From: Pseudomonas wadenswilerensis
GTDB taxonomy: Bacteria; Pseudomonadota; Gammaproteobacteria; Pseudomonadales; Pseudomonadaceae
Direction of reading: 5' to 3'
Length of the DNA stretch: 64,000 nucleotides
Assembly: GCF_900497695.1 (NCBI RefSeq)
Contig: NZ_UIDD01000010.1
Span: forward strand, 558,001 to 622,000
In this document: piece after piece, positions 41,239-50,233 of the stretch
Layout: each line of letters begins with the position of its first letter
Numbering within the stretch: the first letter of the stretch is position 1
Made by a program: the position numbers and the translations under genes
Notes under the pieces: model-generated
What the model was told of the DNA's origin: nothing
Databases searched by the model: none
What the model saw: only the letters and a program-made list of their open reading frames with translations

Positions 41239-41352
41239 AGTCGCCACGGGCGTAACAGCTAAACAGGCTGTCCGCCTCCGTCAGGCACCACTGAGAACTC
41301 GACATCGCGTAGTTCGCAGCAGCGTGTTTCATAAAAGGGCAGTGATTCTAAC

Positions 41353-41380
41353 GAAAAAACCCGCGACTAGCGCGGGTTTC
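41353..41380 (-). terminator. Terminator after cpoB
   Basis: On the minus strand CCCGCGCTAGTCGCGGG is followed by a T6 run. It ends the Tol-Pal operon transcript 17 bases after the cpoB stop. Confidence 0.85.
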
Positions 41381-41396
41381 TTTTAAAGCGACCGAC

Positions 41397-42221
41397 TCAG
41401 AGCTTCTGCAAGTCGCGCTGAGCCAGTTGTGCAGCCGAGGTCCCCGGGTACTGGGTGACCACCTGCTGGAGAATGCCCTTGACCCGGTCGGTGTGACCCA
41501 GGCGGCGCTCAACATCGGCCAGCTTGTACAGCGAATCCGGCACCTTGTTGTGCTTGGGATACAGCTGGCTGACCTTGGCGAAGGCTTGCCCTGCGGCTTG
41601 CAGGTCGCCCTTGGCCAGGTTCACTTCACCGAGCCAGTACTGCGCGTTGCCGGCGTACTGGCTGTTCGGGTACTTGCGCAGGAAGGCGTTGAACGCCTGG
41701 CTGGCCTTGTCGAAATCCTTGGCTTTGATCAGGTCGAAAGCAGCATCGTAGTAGAGCTTTTCTTTCGCCGGATCGCCAGGTTCGCTACTGGCTGCTGGCT
41801 GGCCGGTGGCAGCACCAGCGGCAGCGCCTGCAGCGGCACCGGCGGCTTCGCCACCGGTGGAGGAATTATCAGGAGTGGCGGCAGGTGCAACACCGCTTCC
41901 AATACGCCGATCCAGGTCCTGGTAACGCTCCAGGCTCTCCTGTTTCATGCGTGACACATCATTTTGCAGCTCTTCAATGATGCCTTGTTGACGCGCGATC
42001 TGCTCCTGCATTTGCTGCAGTTGCATGAACAGCTGGCCCTGTGCCGAGGCAGGGGCCGTAACCCCTCCCCCGGCATAGGCGCCGTTCGTACCATAACCCG
42101 CAGGCGGATAGCTGCTTGCGCCGCTATAGCCTGCGTTGTCATCAACAACAGGAACCTCAGCCCAGGCCATGAGAGGCAGGGTGAGAGCCAGGACGGTTAC
42201 AGCACGACGGCACGTTCGCAT
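41397..42221 (-). CDS. cpoB: Cell division coordinator CpoB (YbgF)
   Basis: A 274-residue periplasmic protein. Signal peptide to about residue 21 (ALTLPLMAWA). A coiled-coil segment lies at about 65-100 (QLQQMQEQIARQQGIIEELQ), then an Ala/Gly linker, then TPR repeats (YYDAAFDLIKAKDFDKASQA, GNAQYWLGEVNLAKGDLQAA). CpoB links Tol-Pal with PBP1b at the division site. It is the last gene of the operon. Confidence 0.94.
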   Translation of the reverse strand: MRTCRRAVTVLALTLPLMAWAEVPVVDDNAGYSGASSYPPAGYGTNGAYAGGGVTAPASAQGQLFMQLQQMQEQIARQQGIIEELQNDVSRMKQESLERYQDLDRRIGSGVAPAATPDNSSTGGEAAGAAAGAAAGAATGQPAASSEPGDPAKEKLYYDAAFDLIKAKDFDKASQAFNAFLRKYPNSQYAGNAQYWLGEVNLAKGDLQAAGQAFAKVSQLYPKHNKVPDSLYKLADVERRLGHTDRVKGILQQVVTQYPGTSAAQLAQRDLQKL

Positions 42222-42227
42222 ATCGAA

Positions 42228-42725
42228 TTACTTACGCAGTTCGACGCGACGGTTCTGAGCCCAGGACTGCTCGTCGTTACCGGTAGCAACTGGACGCTCT
42301 TCGCCGTAGGAAACCAGTTCCAGCTGGGCAGGAGAAACGCCTTGCAGTACCAGGTAGCGTTGAACGGCTTTCGCACGACGCTCGCCCAGAGCCATGTTGT
42401 ATTCGCGAGTACCACGCTCGTCGGTGTTACCTTCCAGCACGACGCGAGCGCCGTTGCCTTTCAGGTCCTTGGCATGAACGTCCAGAGCGCGCATGGCTTC
42501 TGGCTTCAGGTCCGAGCTGTCGTATTCGAAGTAGAAGGTGGTGATTGCGCGCAGAGCAGCTTCTTCGCTCAGGCTGCCGTCAACAGCGCCAGTGTTGGCA
42601 CCGTAGCCAGCGTTAGGATCGACTTGGCCTTGACCTGCGTCGTCACCGCCTTTCGAGGAGCAACCTACAGCTACGGCCATGGCCAGAGCCAGCGCAGCAA
42701 ACTTACCAAACTTCAGCATTTCCAT
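42228..42725 (-). CDS. pal: Peptidoglycan-associated lipoprotein Pal (OprL)
   Basis: A 165-residue outer-membrane lipoprotein with lipobox VAVGCSS (Cys at about 22). After a Gly/Asp-rich linker the OmpA-like domain runs from about 55 to the end; DSSDLKPEAMRALDVHAKDL and EGNTDERGTREYNMALGERR bind peptidoglycan. It anchors the outer membrane and works with TolB. Six bases separate it from cpoB. Confidence 0.96.
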   Translation of the reverse strand: MEMLKFGKFAALALAMAVAVGCSSKGGDDAGQGQVDPNAGYGANTGAVDGSLSEEAALRAITTFYFEYDSSDLKPEAMRALDVHAKDLKGNGARVVLEGNTDERGTREYNMALGERRAKAVQRYLVLQGVSPAQLELVSYGEERPVATGNDEQSWAQNRRVELRK

Positions 42726-42777
42726 CGTGAAACTCCTAATGAACCCCAGTGTGTTAAGTAAAACGTAAAGCGCCGCG

Positions 42778-44079
42778 TCAGTTCAGGTAAGGGGACCAGG
42801 ACGGTTCTCTGACTTCGCCTTGAGCGGTAGGAAGCGGGAGCCTCACGCGTCCGTTGAGAGAGACGAGCATCAAGACTCCCCGGCCCTGCTGGCGGGTGGC
42901 GTAGATTAGCATGGTGCCGTTGGGCGCAACAGTGGGTGACTCATCAAGACTTGTTTCCGAGAGAATCTTTACACTGCCGCGTTGCAAATCTTGTGCAGCC
43001 ACTTTGAAGTTGGTGAAACCTTGTTGGCGATGAATCATCACCAGGGTCTTTTCATCCGCCGACAGTTTAGGGTTGGCGTTGTAGTTACCCACGAAAGTTA
43101 CCCGCTCTGCACCACCACCGGAAACATTGGTTTTGTAGATCTGTGGTTTACCACCGCGGTCGGAGGTGAAGTAGATGGTCGAGCCATCTTTACCCCAGAA
43201 CGGTTCGGTGTTGATACCAGGACCTGCAGTCACGCGCGACAGTTGGCGCGAACCCATGTTCATCACATAGATGTCCGGGTTGCCGTCCTTGGACAGCACG
43301 AACGCCAGGCGCGAACCATCCGGAGACCAGGCTGGCGCACCATTGAGGCCTTCGAAGTTGGTGATCTGCTCACGGCGACCGGTGTCGATGTGCTGAACGA
43401 AGATGCGCGGACGCTTCTGCTCGAACGACACATAGGCAATGCGCTTGCCATCCGGGGCAAAGCGCGGCGACAGGATCGGCTCACGCGATTGCAGCAGGGT
43501 TACTGCCCGCGCACCGTCGTAGTCGGAACGCTGCAGGGTGTAACGGGTGTTGTTGGTCGAGAAGCGCTCGGCAGTCACGTACAGCATGCGGGTAGAGAAC
43601 GCACCCTTGATGCCGGTGAGCTTTTCGAACGACTGGTCGGCGATGTAGTGCGACATGTCGCGAAGTTGGTCGACACTGCCCGAGACGCTGCCGGTCAGCA
43701 CTTGCTGCTCGGTGGCGACGTTGAACAGCGCGTACTGCACCTGCAGGCGACCGCCCGCAGGGACGATGCTGCCGACCATGATGTACTGGGCGCCCAGGGC
43801 TTTCCAGTCACGGAAGATCACTTCGCTGGCCTGGCTCGGCTGGCTGATCATGTTCTGCCGCGGGATCGGCGAGTAATAACCGGAGTTGCGCAGGTCATTA
43901 CCAATGATGTCAGCCATGTCTTCAGGCAGCACGCTACCGCCCTGCAGACCGAACGGCACGACGGCGATCGGCGTCGCGCGATCGCTGCCGCTGGTGACCA
44001 GGATGTTCTTTTCATCTGCTACGGCCAACCCTGCTGCACAGCAGAGAACAACCAGCAGTCCTCGAAGAAGGTTAATCAC
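42778..44079 (-). CDS. tolB: Tol-Pal system beta-propeller protein TolB
   Basis: A 433-residue periplasmic protein. Signal peptide to about residue 21, an N-terminal alpha/beta domain to about 160, then a WD-like six-bladed propeller with repeated SPDGSRLAFV-type blades (FAPDGKRIAYVSFEQ, WSPDGSRLAFVLSKDG, LSADEKTLVMI). It binds Pal through the propeller and TolA through the N-terminus. The start overlaps the tolA stop by 4 bases. Confidence 0.96.
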   Translation of the reverse strand: MINLLRGLLVVLCCAAGLAVADEKNILVTSGSDRATPIAVVPFGLQGGSVLPEDMADIIGNDLRNSGYYSPIPRQNMISQPSQASEVIFRDWKALGAQYIMVGSIVPAGGRLQVQYALFNVATEQQVLTGSVSGSVDQLRDMSHYIADQSFEKLTGIKGAFSTRMLYVTAERFSTNNTRYTLQRSDYDGARAVTLLQSREPILSPRFAPDGKRIAYVSFEQKRPRIFVQHIDTGRREQITNFEGLNGAPAWSPDGSRLAFVLSKDGNPDIYVMNMGSRQLSRVTAGPGINTEPFWGKDGSTIYFTSDRGGKPQIYKTNVSGGGAERVTFVGNYNANPKLSADEKTLVMIHRQQGFTNFKVAAQDLQRGSVKILSETSLDESPTVAPNGTMLIYATRQQGRGVLMLVSLNGRVRLPLPTAQGEVREPSWSPYLN

Positions 44080-45152
44080 AAGGCTAGATCCTCAGGTGTG
44101 AATGTCATCTTGAATGAACGATAGGGATTGAATTCGCTCGGTTTCAAGCCCTGCATCTCGGTTAAACGACCAATGTTCTTGACCGCTGCCACAGCCGAGC
44201 TGTCAAACGGACCGTCACCACTGGAGCGGGCTACGCTCACCGAGGTAATGGTGCCATCGGGCAACATGCCGATCTGCAGGACCACCGTCATGTTCTTGCG
44301 CGCAGAAGGCGGACGTGCCCAGCCCTCGGCCGCACGTGCACGAATCAGGTCGTCGAAATCGCCGGCTACCTGATCACCCTGCTCGTCAGCCAGGGCTTGC
44401 TGCCGTTCGGTGGTGTCGGACAGAAGCTCGGCCAGGGCCTGGGCTTTCTTGTCTTCCGCCGCCTTGCGGGCTGCATCCTGTGCCTTCTTCTTGGCTGCAT
44501 CAGCTGCAGCTTTCTTCTTGGCGTCTTCGGCGGCTTTTTTCTTCGCCTCTTCAGCCGTTGCTTTTTTCTTCGCGTCCTCGGCCGCCTTCTTCTTGGCGTC
44601 CTCGGCTGCTTTTTTCTTGGCTTCTTCAGCCGCCTGCTTCTTGGCCTCTTCGTCAGCCTTTTTCTTGGCTTCCTCTTCGGCCTTCTTCTTGGCGATGTCA
44701 GCCTGTTGCTTCTCGGTGGCCTTCTTCGCCTCTTCGGCTTTCTTGGCTTCGGCGGTTTTCTTCGCTTCCTCGGCCTTCTCGGCCTGCTCGGCTTTCTTCG
44801 CTTCGGCTTCGGCTCGCGCCTCTTCGGCCTTTTGAGCAGCTTCTTCTTTCTTTTGTTCCGCAGCCTTCACTGCCTGCTGCTCGACCTTCTTCTGTTCCAT
44901 CTGCTCTTCTTCGGTTTGACGCGAAGCAGTCTTCTTGGCTTCACCGGCAATCTTCTGATTGGTCTGGGTGGTCGCCTGACTCTTGGATTTCAGCTGGTAC
45001 AGGGTTGCCTGGACAATAGGCTTGGCCGGCGGCAGTTCCGGGGTCATGGCAAAACTGACGAACAGCATGCCGAACACCAGAACGTGCAGCGCAATGGCCC
45101 AGACACTGGGCCAGAAATAGCTTTCCGAGGCGGATGGCTCTCGCTGTTGCAT
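44076..45152 (-). CDS. tolA: Cell envelope protein TolA
   Basis: A 358-residue protein anchored by one helix (VWAIALHVLVFGMLFVSFAM, about 17-36). Residues 55-245 are a long Lys/Ala/Glu-rich helix with many EEAKKKA-type repeats, the periplasm-spanning stalk. The C-terminal domain (about 255-358) ends with VVLQIGMLPDGTITSVSVAR and PYRSFKMTFTPEDLAL. It carries the proton-driven force from TolQR to Pal and TolB. The DNA repeats of the stalk make antisense frames open. Confidence 0.96.
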   Translation of the reverse strand: MQQREPSASESYFWPSVWAIALHVLVFGMLFVSFAMTPELPPAKPIVQATLYQLKSKSQATTQTNQKIAGEAKKTASRQTEEEQMEQKKVEQQAVKAAEQKKEEAAQKAEEARAEAEAKKAEQAEKAEEAKKTAEAKKAEEAKKATEKQQADIAKKKAEEEAKKKADEEAKKQAAEEAKKKAAEDAKKKAAEDAKKKATAEEAKKKAAEDAKKKAAADAAKKKAQDAARKAAEDKKAQALAELLSDTTERQQALADEQGDQVAGDFDDLIRARAAEGWARPPSARKNMTVVLQIGMLPDGTITSVSVARSSGDGPFDSSAVAAVKNIGRLTEMQGLKPSEFNPYRSFKMTFTPEDLAL

Positions 45153-45604
45153 CAGGGCGCCTCGGTAATCAGGCCAACGTTACCGACACCTGCCTTCTGC
45201 AACCCGCCCATGGCACCCATGACCGCGCCATAGTCGACGGACTTGTCACCACGGATGAAGACCTGGGTCTGCTTGCCCTGGTCACGGCCGGCGCTGATGA
45301 TCTTGGTCACGGCGTCGGTCATTTGCGGCAAGGTCATGGCCTTGTCCATCTGCTTGTCGGTGTCGACCTCGCTGCCAAGGTTCCAGAAGTAGGTCTTGTC
45401 AGCCTTGATCGAAATGGTCAGGACCTGGGTGTTGTTGTCCTGCGGCAAGGCTTCACTGGAAACCTTGGGCAAGTCGACCTTCACGCCCTGGTTGAGCATG
45501 GGTGCGGTCACCATGAAAATCACCAGCAGTACCAGCATCACGTCGATGTATGGCACCACGTTCATTTCGGCGACCGGCTTGCGTTTGTGGCGAACTCGGG
45601 CCAT
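45152..45604 (-). CDS. tolR: Tol-Pal protein TolR
   Basis: A 150-residue inner-membrane protein. One helix at about 18-38 holds the essential Asp (MNVVPYIDVMLVLLVIFMVT), followed by a periplasmic domain (VKVDLPKVSSEALP, FIRGDKSVDYGAVMGAMGGL). It forms the ion channel with TolQ. Its stop adjoins the tolA start and it begins 15 bases after tolQ. Confidence 0.96.
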   Translation of the reverse strand: MARVRHKRKPVAEMNVVPYIDVMLVLLVIFMVTAPMLNQGVKVDLPKVSSEALPQDNNTQVLTISIKADKTYFWNLGSEVDTDKQMDKAMTLPQMTDAVTKIISAGRDQGKQTQVFIRGDKSVDYGAVMGAMGGLQKAGVGNVGLITEAP

Positions 45605-45618
45605 GGGCTTTTACCTGA

Positions 45619-46314
45619 TCACTCTTCGCTGGTGTGCACTTTACGGTGCAGGATGGCCTGGAACTCGTCGGCGAACGTGTAGTAACGGCCGATCAAGACT
45701 TCACTGCGGGCAGCGAAACGGTTGTAGGCAATAACCGCAGGGATCGCGGCGAACAGGCCGATCGCGGTGGCGATCAGGGCTTCGGCGATACCCGGGGCCA
45801 CGGTGGCCAGGGTCGCTTGCTGCGCCGAGGCCAGGCCGCGGAAGGAGTTCATGATGCCCCAGACGGTACCGAACAGGCCGATGTACGGGCTGGTGGAACC
45901 AACGGTGGCGAGGAACGGCAGGCTCTGCTCGAGCTTCTCTTCTTCACGGGAGATGGCGACGCGCATGGCCCGGCCAACGCCCTCCATGACCGCATCAGGG
46001 TCGACGCCCGGCTGCTGGCGCAGACGCGAGAATTCCTTGAAGCCGGCGCGGAACACCTGTTCTACGCCCGAATCCGGGTCCGGGTTGCTGCCAGCCTGAC
46101 GGTACAGCTTGGACAGGTCGATGCCCGACCAGAAGCGCTCTTCAAAGCTGTCCAGCGCACGACGACCGGCGCGCAGCATGGTGCTGCGCTGAAAAATCAT
46201 GATCCATGACGTTACCGATGCGGCAACCAGAATCAGCATGACCAGCTGTACCACGATGCTGGCATTGCTGACCAGGCTCCACATGGAGGTATGGTCGACG
46301 ACGTTAGCTTCCAC
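45619..46314 (-). CDS. tolQ: Tol-Pal proton channel protein TolQ
   Basis: A 231-residue inner-membrane protein with three helices (about 15-38, 130-155, 170-195). TM2/TM3 carry LATVGSTSPYIGLFGTVWGI and ATVAPGIAEALIATAIGLFA, the MotA/ExbB signature. The GTG at 46314 is the start: it gives the family N-terminus VEANVVDHTSMWSLVSNA and lies 2 bases from the ybgC stop. Frames extending to 46473 run through ybgC and are rejected. Confidence 0.95.
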   Translation of the reverse strand: MEANVVDHTSMWSLVSNASIVVQLVMLILVAASVTSWIMIFQRSTMLRAGRRALDSFEERFWSGIDLSKLYRQAGSNPDPDSGVEQVFRAGFKEFSRLRQQPGVDPDAVMEGVGRAMRVAISREEEKLEQSLPFLATVGSTSPYIGLFGTVWGIMNSFRGLASAQQATLATVAPGIAEALIATAIGLFAAIPAVIAYNRFAARSEVLIGRYYTFADEFQAILHRKVHTSEE

Positions 46315-46316
46315 GC

Positions 46317-46772
46317 TTAATCTCCTGCATTTGAATGAGTACCCGGATCGCCCGCCTCGGCAAAGGCCGCGCGCAGCGCTGGGGGAATGGCCCGGGGTTT
46401 GAAAGTATCGGCGCGCACACAGGCCACCAGGAACTGCCCTTCGCAGAGCAGCGTTGCATCTTTTTCGCGCCATACCTGCTGCACGAAGCTCAAGCTGGCG
46501 CGGTTCAATTCAAGCACTTGCGCGGTGACCCGCAATTCGTCGTCCAGCCGCGCTGGCGCGTGATAGCGCGCCTCGCTGGAATGGACCACGAACAGCAGGT
46601 TTTCCTGCGCCATTGCCGACTGGGCAAAGCCCAGGGCACGCAACCGCTCGGTGCGGGCACGTTCCATGAATTTCAGGTAATTGACGTAATACACCACGCC
46701 GCCGGCATCGGTATCTTCGTAATAGACACGACAACGATGTGCGAACGGCTCTAGCTCAATTTGCGCGCGCAT
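46317..46772 (-). CDS. ybgC: Tol-Pal-associated acyl-CoA thioesterase YbgC
   Basis: A 151-residue hot-dog-fold thioesterase. The catalytic motif YEDTDAGGVVYYVNYLKF at about 18-35 contains Asp22, and FMERARTERLRALGF follows. It hydrolyses short acyl-CoA or acyl-ACP thioesters near the membrane. First gene of the ybgC-tolQRAB-pal-cpoB operon. Confidence 0.94.
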   Translation of the reverse strand: MRAQIELEPFAHRCRVYYEDTDAGGVVYYVNYLKFMERARTERLRALGFAQSAMAQENLLFVVHSSEARYHAPARLDDELRVTAQVLELNRASLSFVQQVWREKDATLLCEGQFLVACVRADTFKPRAIPPALRAAFAEAGDPGTHSNAGD

Positions 46773-46897
46773 ACTCTAGTGCTAACTCCTCAGCTTGCCA
46801 ATCCGCCCCGGCAACTGTTTTTCATCGATTATGTCGTATTGCCAGCGTGACTGAGCCATGCCCGCGGATAGGACCACAGAAACGCTGGATAAATCTG

Positions 46898-47953
46898 TCA
46901 CTCATCGGCCTGGGCGGAAAAACCCTCACCGGTGATCGATTCCCCCATCCGATTGGGAATATTCAGACCGAAATGCAGGTACGCGTGCCGGGTCACCACC
47001 CTGCCCCGTGGCGTGCGCATGATGTAGCCCTGCTGGATCAGGTAGGGCTCGAGCACGTCCTCGATGGTGTGACGCTCTTCGCTGATGGCCGCAGCCAGGC
47101 TGTCGACCCCCACCGGACCACCGTCGAACTTCTCGATCATGGTCAGCAGCAGGCGCCGGTCCTGGTGATCGAACCCGCGCTCGTCGACATCCAGCAGGTT
47201 CAGCGCCATGTCGGCAACCGGTTTGGTGATATGGCCCTTGCCGCGCACTTCGGCGTAGTCGCGCACCCGCCGCAGCAGGCGGTTGGCGATCCGTGGCGTA
47301 CCGCGGGCCCGGCGGGCGATCTCGAAGGCGCCTTCGTCCTCGATGGGCAAGCCAAGAATGCCACCGGAACGGCTGACGATGGTCGCCAGGTCCTCGGTGT
47401 TGTAGAACTCCAGGCGCTGGACGATGCCGAAGCGGTCACGCAGCGGGTTGGTCAGCATGCCGGCACGGGTGGTGGCACCGACCAGGGTGAACGGAGGCAA
47501 ATCGAGCTTGATCGAGCGCGCCGCCGGCCCTTCGCCGATCATGATGTCGAGCTGGAAGTCTTCCATGGCCGGGTACAGCACTTCTTCGACGATGGGCGAC
47601 AGGCGATGGATTTCGTCGATGAACAGCACGTCATGGGGTTCGAGGTTGGTCAGCAAGGCAGCCAGGTCACCCGGGCGTTCGAGGATCGGCCCCGAAGTGC
47701 TCTTGATCGACACGCCCATCTCCTGGGCAATGATATTGGCCAGGGTGGTCTTGCCCAGCCCCGGCGGGCCGAAGATCAGCGTGTGGTCGAGGGATTCGTT
47801 GCGCCCGCGGGCGGCCTGGATGAACAAGGCCATCTGTTCGCGCACCACCGGCTGGCCGATGTATTCGGCCAGGCGCAATGGACGGATCGCCCGGTCCTGG
47901 ACCTCTTCTCGGTCGCGCCCGGTGGCGGCTATCAGTCGATCGGCTTCAATCAC
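46898..47953 (-). CDS. ruvB: Holliday junction helicase RuvB
   Basis: A 351-residue AAA+ motor. Walker A FGPPGLGKTTLANIIAQE, Walker B LFIDEIHRLS, sensor-type VGATTRAGMLTNPLRDRFG and the C-terminal winged helix (PYLIQQGYIMRTPRGRVVT) are all present. The start is GTG at 47953, directly after the ruvA stop. It drives branch migration with RuvA. Confidence 0.97.
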   Translation of the reverse strand: MIEADRLIAATGRDREEVQDRAIRPLRLAEYIGQPVVREQMALFIQAARGRNESLDHTLIFGPPGLGKTTLANIIAQEMGVSIKSTSGPILERPGDLAALLTNLEPHDVLFIDEIHRLSPIVEEVLYPAMEDFQLDIMIGEGPAARSIKLDLPPFTLVGATTRAGMLTNPLRDRFGIVQRLEFYNTEDLATIVSRSGGILGLPIEDEGAFEIARRARGTPRIANRLLRRVRDYAEVRGKGHITKPVADMALNLLDVDERGFDHQDRRLLLTMIEKFDGGPVGVDSLAAAISEERHTIEDVLEPYLIQQGYIMRTPRGRVVTRHAYLHFGLNIPNRMGESITGEGFSAQADE

Positions 47954-48562
47954 TTAGATCATTCCCTTAAGGCTGCGACGGATCAGCTCTTCACTGCTCA
48001 GGCCCTTGGCATCCACGGCGGCCACCGCCTTGCTGGCTTCCTGGGGCTTATAGCCCAGGGAAATCAGCGCGCTGACGGCATCGGCCTCGGCGCTGGAGAC
48101 GCTGGCAATCGGCAGTGGACCATTGGGCACAAGGGCAAACATGGCCGGTGAGGTTTCCCAGGCCTTGAAGCGATCCTTGAGTTCAACCAGCAGGCGCTCG
48201 GCGGTCTTTTTACCGACCCCGGGCACCTTGACCAGGGCCGAGGCATCCTGGGCCTGGACACAGCGTACCAGTTCGTCGACATCCAGGCCCGACATCAATG
48301 CCAGGGCCAGCTTGGGCCCCACGCCGTTGAGGCGGATCAGCTCGCGAAACAGCTCGCGTTCGCGCTTTTCATGAAAGCCATACAGCAGATGAGCGTCCTC
48401 GCGCACCACCAGGTGGGTGTGCAAGGTCACCACTTCGCCAACCTTGGGCAAGCGGTACAGGGTGGTCATCGGCACTTCGAGCTCGTAGCCCAGGCCGTTG
48501 ACGTCGACAATCAGGTGCGGCGGCTGTTTTTCAGCCAGGGTGCCGCGCAAACGTCCAATCAC
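47954..48562 (-). CDS. ruvA: Holliday junction protein RuvA
   Basis: A 202-residue tetrameric junction-binding protein. Domain I starts VIGRLRGTLAEKQPPHLIVD, HhH motifs lie at about 70-130 (LIRLNGVGPKLALALMSGL, LVKVPGVGKKTAERLLVELK) and domain III (ADAVSALISLGYKPQEASKA) contacts RuvB. The GTG at 48562 is the family start; the ATG at 48646 is rejected. No LexA box is seen near it. Confidence 0.96.
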   Translation of the reverse strand: MIGRLRGTLAEKQPPHLIVDVNGLGYELEVPMTTLYRLPKVGEVVTLHTHLVVREDAHLLYGFHEKRERELFRELIRLNGVGPKLALALMSGLDVDELVRCVQAQDASALVKVPGVGKKTAERLLVELKDRFKAWETSPAMFALVPNGPLPIASVSSAEADAVSALISLGYKPQEASKAVAAVDAKGLSSEELIRRSLKGMI

Positions 48563-48670
48563 GTTCCGATCCTTCCTCATGGGCACCGGCAAGCGACCGG
48601 TCAACCCTAACAGCAAATGCAATGGCCGAAGGCATTGCCCGGGCAAAATTTGTTTCAGCGGATGATGCTA

Positions 48671-49195
48671 TCAGAGCCGCAAGCGCCCGCTGCGACTACG
48701 CGCCGTGCCCAGGCCATGGGGCACCAGGCTTGAGCGGGTGTGGGCATGGCACAAGGCGATGGCCAGGGCGTCGGAAGCGTCAATCTGCGGCTTCTGGGTC
48801 AGCTTGAGCAGGTGCATGACCATCATCTGCACCTGCTCCTTATTGGCCCCACCGGTGCCGGCAACTGCCTGCTTGACCTGGGTGGCGCTGTACTCGGCAA
48901 TCTCCAGGCCTTCTTCGATGGCAGCGACAATAGCCGCGCCGCGCGCCTGACCGAGCTTGAGCGCCGAATCGGCGTTGCGCGCCATGAACACCCGCTCGAT
49001 GCCCATGGTAACCGGGCCGTGCTGGCGAATGATCTCGCGCACCCCGCGAAACACGATCTGCAGACGCTCCGGCAGCTCGCCCGCGCCAGTACGGATGCAT
49101 CCGGAAGCCACATACTCGCAGCCACGACCGCTATGGCGCACCACGCCATAACCGGTGATGCGCGAGCCGGGGTCGATGCCAAGAATCAGAGTCAT
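48671..49195 (-). CDS. ruvC: Holliday junction resolvase RuvC
   Basis: A 174-residue RNase-H-fold endonuclease. The acidic residues fall in ILGIDPGSRITGYGVV (Asp7), MGIERVFMARN (Glu near 66) and ASDALAIALCHAH near 140. It resolves junctions migrated by RuvAB. The ATG at 49195 is the family start. It sits 108 bases upstream of ruvA in the order ruvC-ruvA-ruvB. Confidence 0.96.
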   Translation of the reverse strand: MTLILGIDPGSRITGYGVVRHSGRGCEYVASGCIRTGAGELPERLQIVFRGVREIIRQHGPVTMGIERVFMARNADSALKLGQARGAAIVAAIEEGLEIAEYSATQVKQAVAGTGGANKEQVQMMVMHLLKLTQKPQIDASDALAIALCHAHTRSSLVPHGLGTARSRSGRLRL

Positions 49196-49276
49196 ACGTC
49201 TTTGCGCCATAGTAAAAACAGAAGCCGGACCGGCTCGCAGGTGCAATGCAACTGCAGGCAGATCCGGCCTCGGGCC

Positions 49277-49349
49277 GGCAGGAGCGGGCTTGCCCCGCGA
49301 TTGCGCACTACCGCCCAATCGCATCGAGAGGCAAGCTCGCTCCCACCTG
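49277..49349. repeat. REP-type inverted repeat pair
   Basis: CAGGAGCGGGCTTGCCCCGC faces GGCAAGCTCGCTCCCACC. It lies in the ruvC-yebC gap and belongs to the same palindrome family as the other three pairs of the window. Confidence 0.75.
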
Positions 49350-49365
49350 AATGAACAACTTGGGA

Positions 49366-50112
49366 CTAGCCGAGCTGTTCCATGACTTCGTCAGGAATCT
49401 CGGCGTTGGAGTAGACGTTCTGCACGTCGTCCAGGTCTTCAAGCATGTCGATCAGCTTGAGCACCTTCTGCGCGCCGTCCAGGTCAAGTTCGGCACTGGT
49501 GGTCGGCTGCATGACGATTTCCGCGTCCGCTGCCTTGAAACCGGCCTCTTCCAGGGCATTGCGCACGGCATAGAAGCTGTTGAACGAGGTGAAGACCTCG
49601 AACGAGCCATCTTCGTTGCTGACCACGTCGTCGGCATCGGCCTCCATCGCCGCTTCCATCAGCGCGTCTTCGTCGACACCGGCGGCAAAGCTGATCTGGC
49701 CCTTGCGCTCGAACAGATAGGCCACCGAGCCGTCAGTCCCCAGGTTGCCACCGCACTTGCTGAACGCATGGCGCACAGCCGCTGCGGTCCGGTTGCGGTT
49801 GTCGGTCATGGCTTCGACCATCACCGCCACGCCACCCGGGCCGTAACCTTCGTAGCTGAGCTCTTCGACGTTGTCGGCTTCGGCCGTGCCAGCACCGCGG
49901 GCAACCGCCCGGTCGATGATGTCGCGGCTCATGTTCGCCCCCAGCGCCTTGTCCAGGGCCAGGCGCAAGCGCGGGTTGGAGGCTGGATCGCCGCCGCCCT
50001 GCTTGGCGGCAACGGTCAGCTCACGAATCCACTTGGTGAAGATCTTGCCTCGCTTGGCATCCTGGCGCTCTTTGCGGTGCTTGATGTTTGCCCACTTGGA
50101 ATGACCAGCCAT
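49366..50112 (-). CDS. YebC/PmpR-family transcriptional regulator
   Basis: A 248-residue three-domain protein beginning MAGHSKWANIKHRKERQDAK, with SYEGYGPGGVAVMVEAMTDN in the middle and an acidic C-terminal domain. In P. aeruginosa the orthologue PmpR regulates the quinolone signal system; related proteins also help ribosomes at proline stretches. The position between ruvC and aspS is conserved in Pseudomonas. Confidence 0.94.
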   Translation of the reverse strand: MAGHSKWANIKHRKERQDAKRGKIFTKWIRELTVAAKQGGGDPASNPRLRLALDKALGANMSRDIIDRAVARGAGTAEADNVEELSYEGYGPGGVAVMVEAMTDNRNRTAAAVRHAFSKCGGNLGTDGSVAYLFERKGQISFAAGVDEDALMEAAMEADADDVVSNEDGSFEVFTSFNSFYAVRNALEEAGFKAADAEIVMQPTTSAELDLDGAQKVLKLIDMLEDLDDVQNVYSNAEIPDEVMEQLG

Positions 50113-50233
50113 AACGCACTCCGAATCCTTTGTAACAATGCCACGCCCCGGCCGCGCTCATGCCCGACCGAGACCTTGAAATTCATGCGCCTTAACGCAA
50201 AGGCGCATCCATATGGATGCGCCCGGGGTCTGC

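Noticed and set aside
44397..45233. Long hydrophobic plus-strand frame opposite tolA
   Set aside because: It is the antisense of the Lys/Ala-rich stalk codons, which read as Leu/Phe/Ser-rich sequence; no start site and no family pattern.
46739..48151. 470-residue plus-strand frame opposite ruvB
   Set aside because: Antisense shadow of a high-GC gene with strong codon bias; RuvB on the minus strand is certain.
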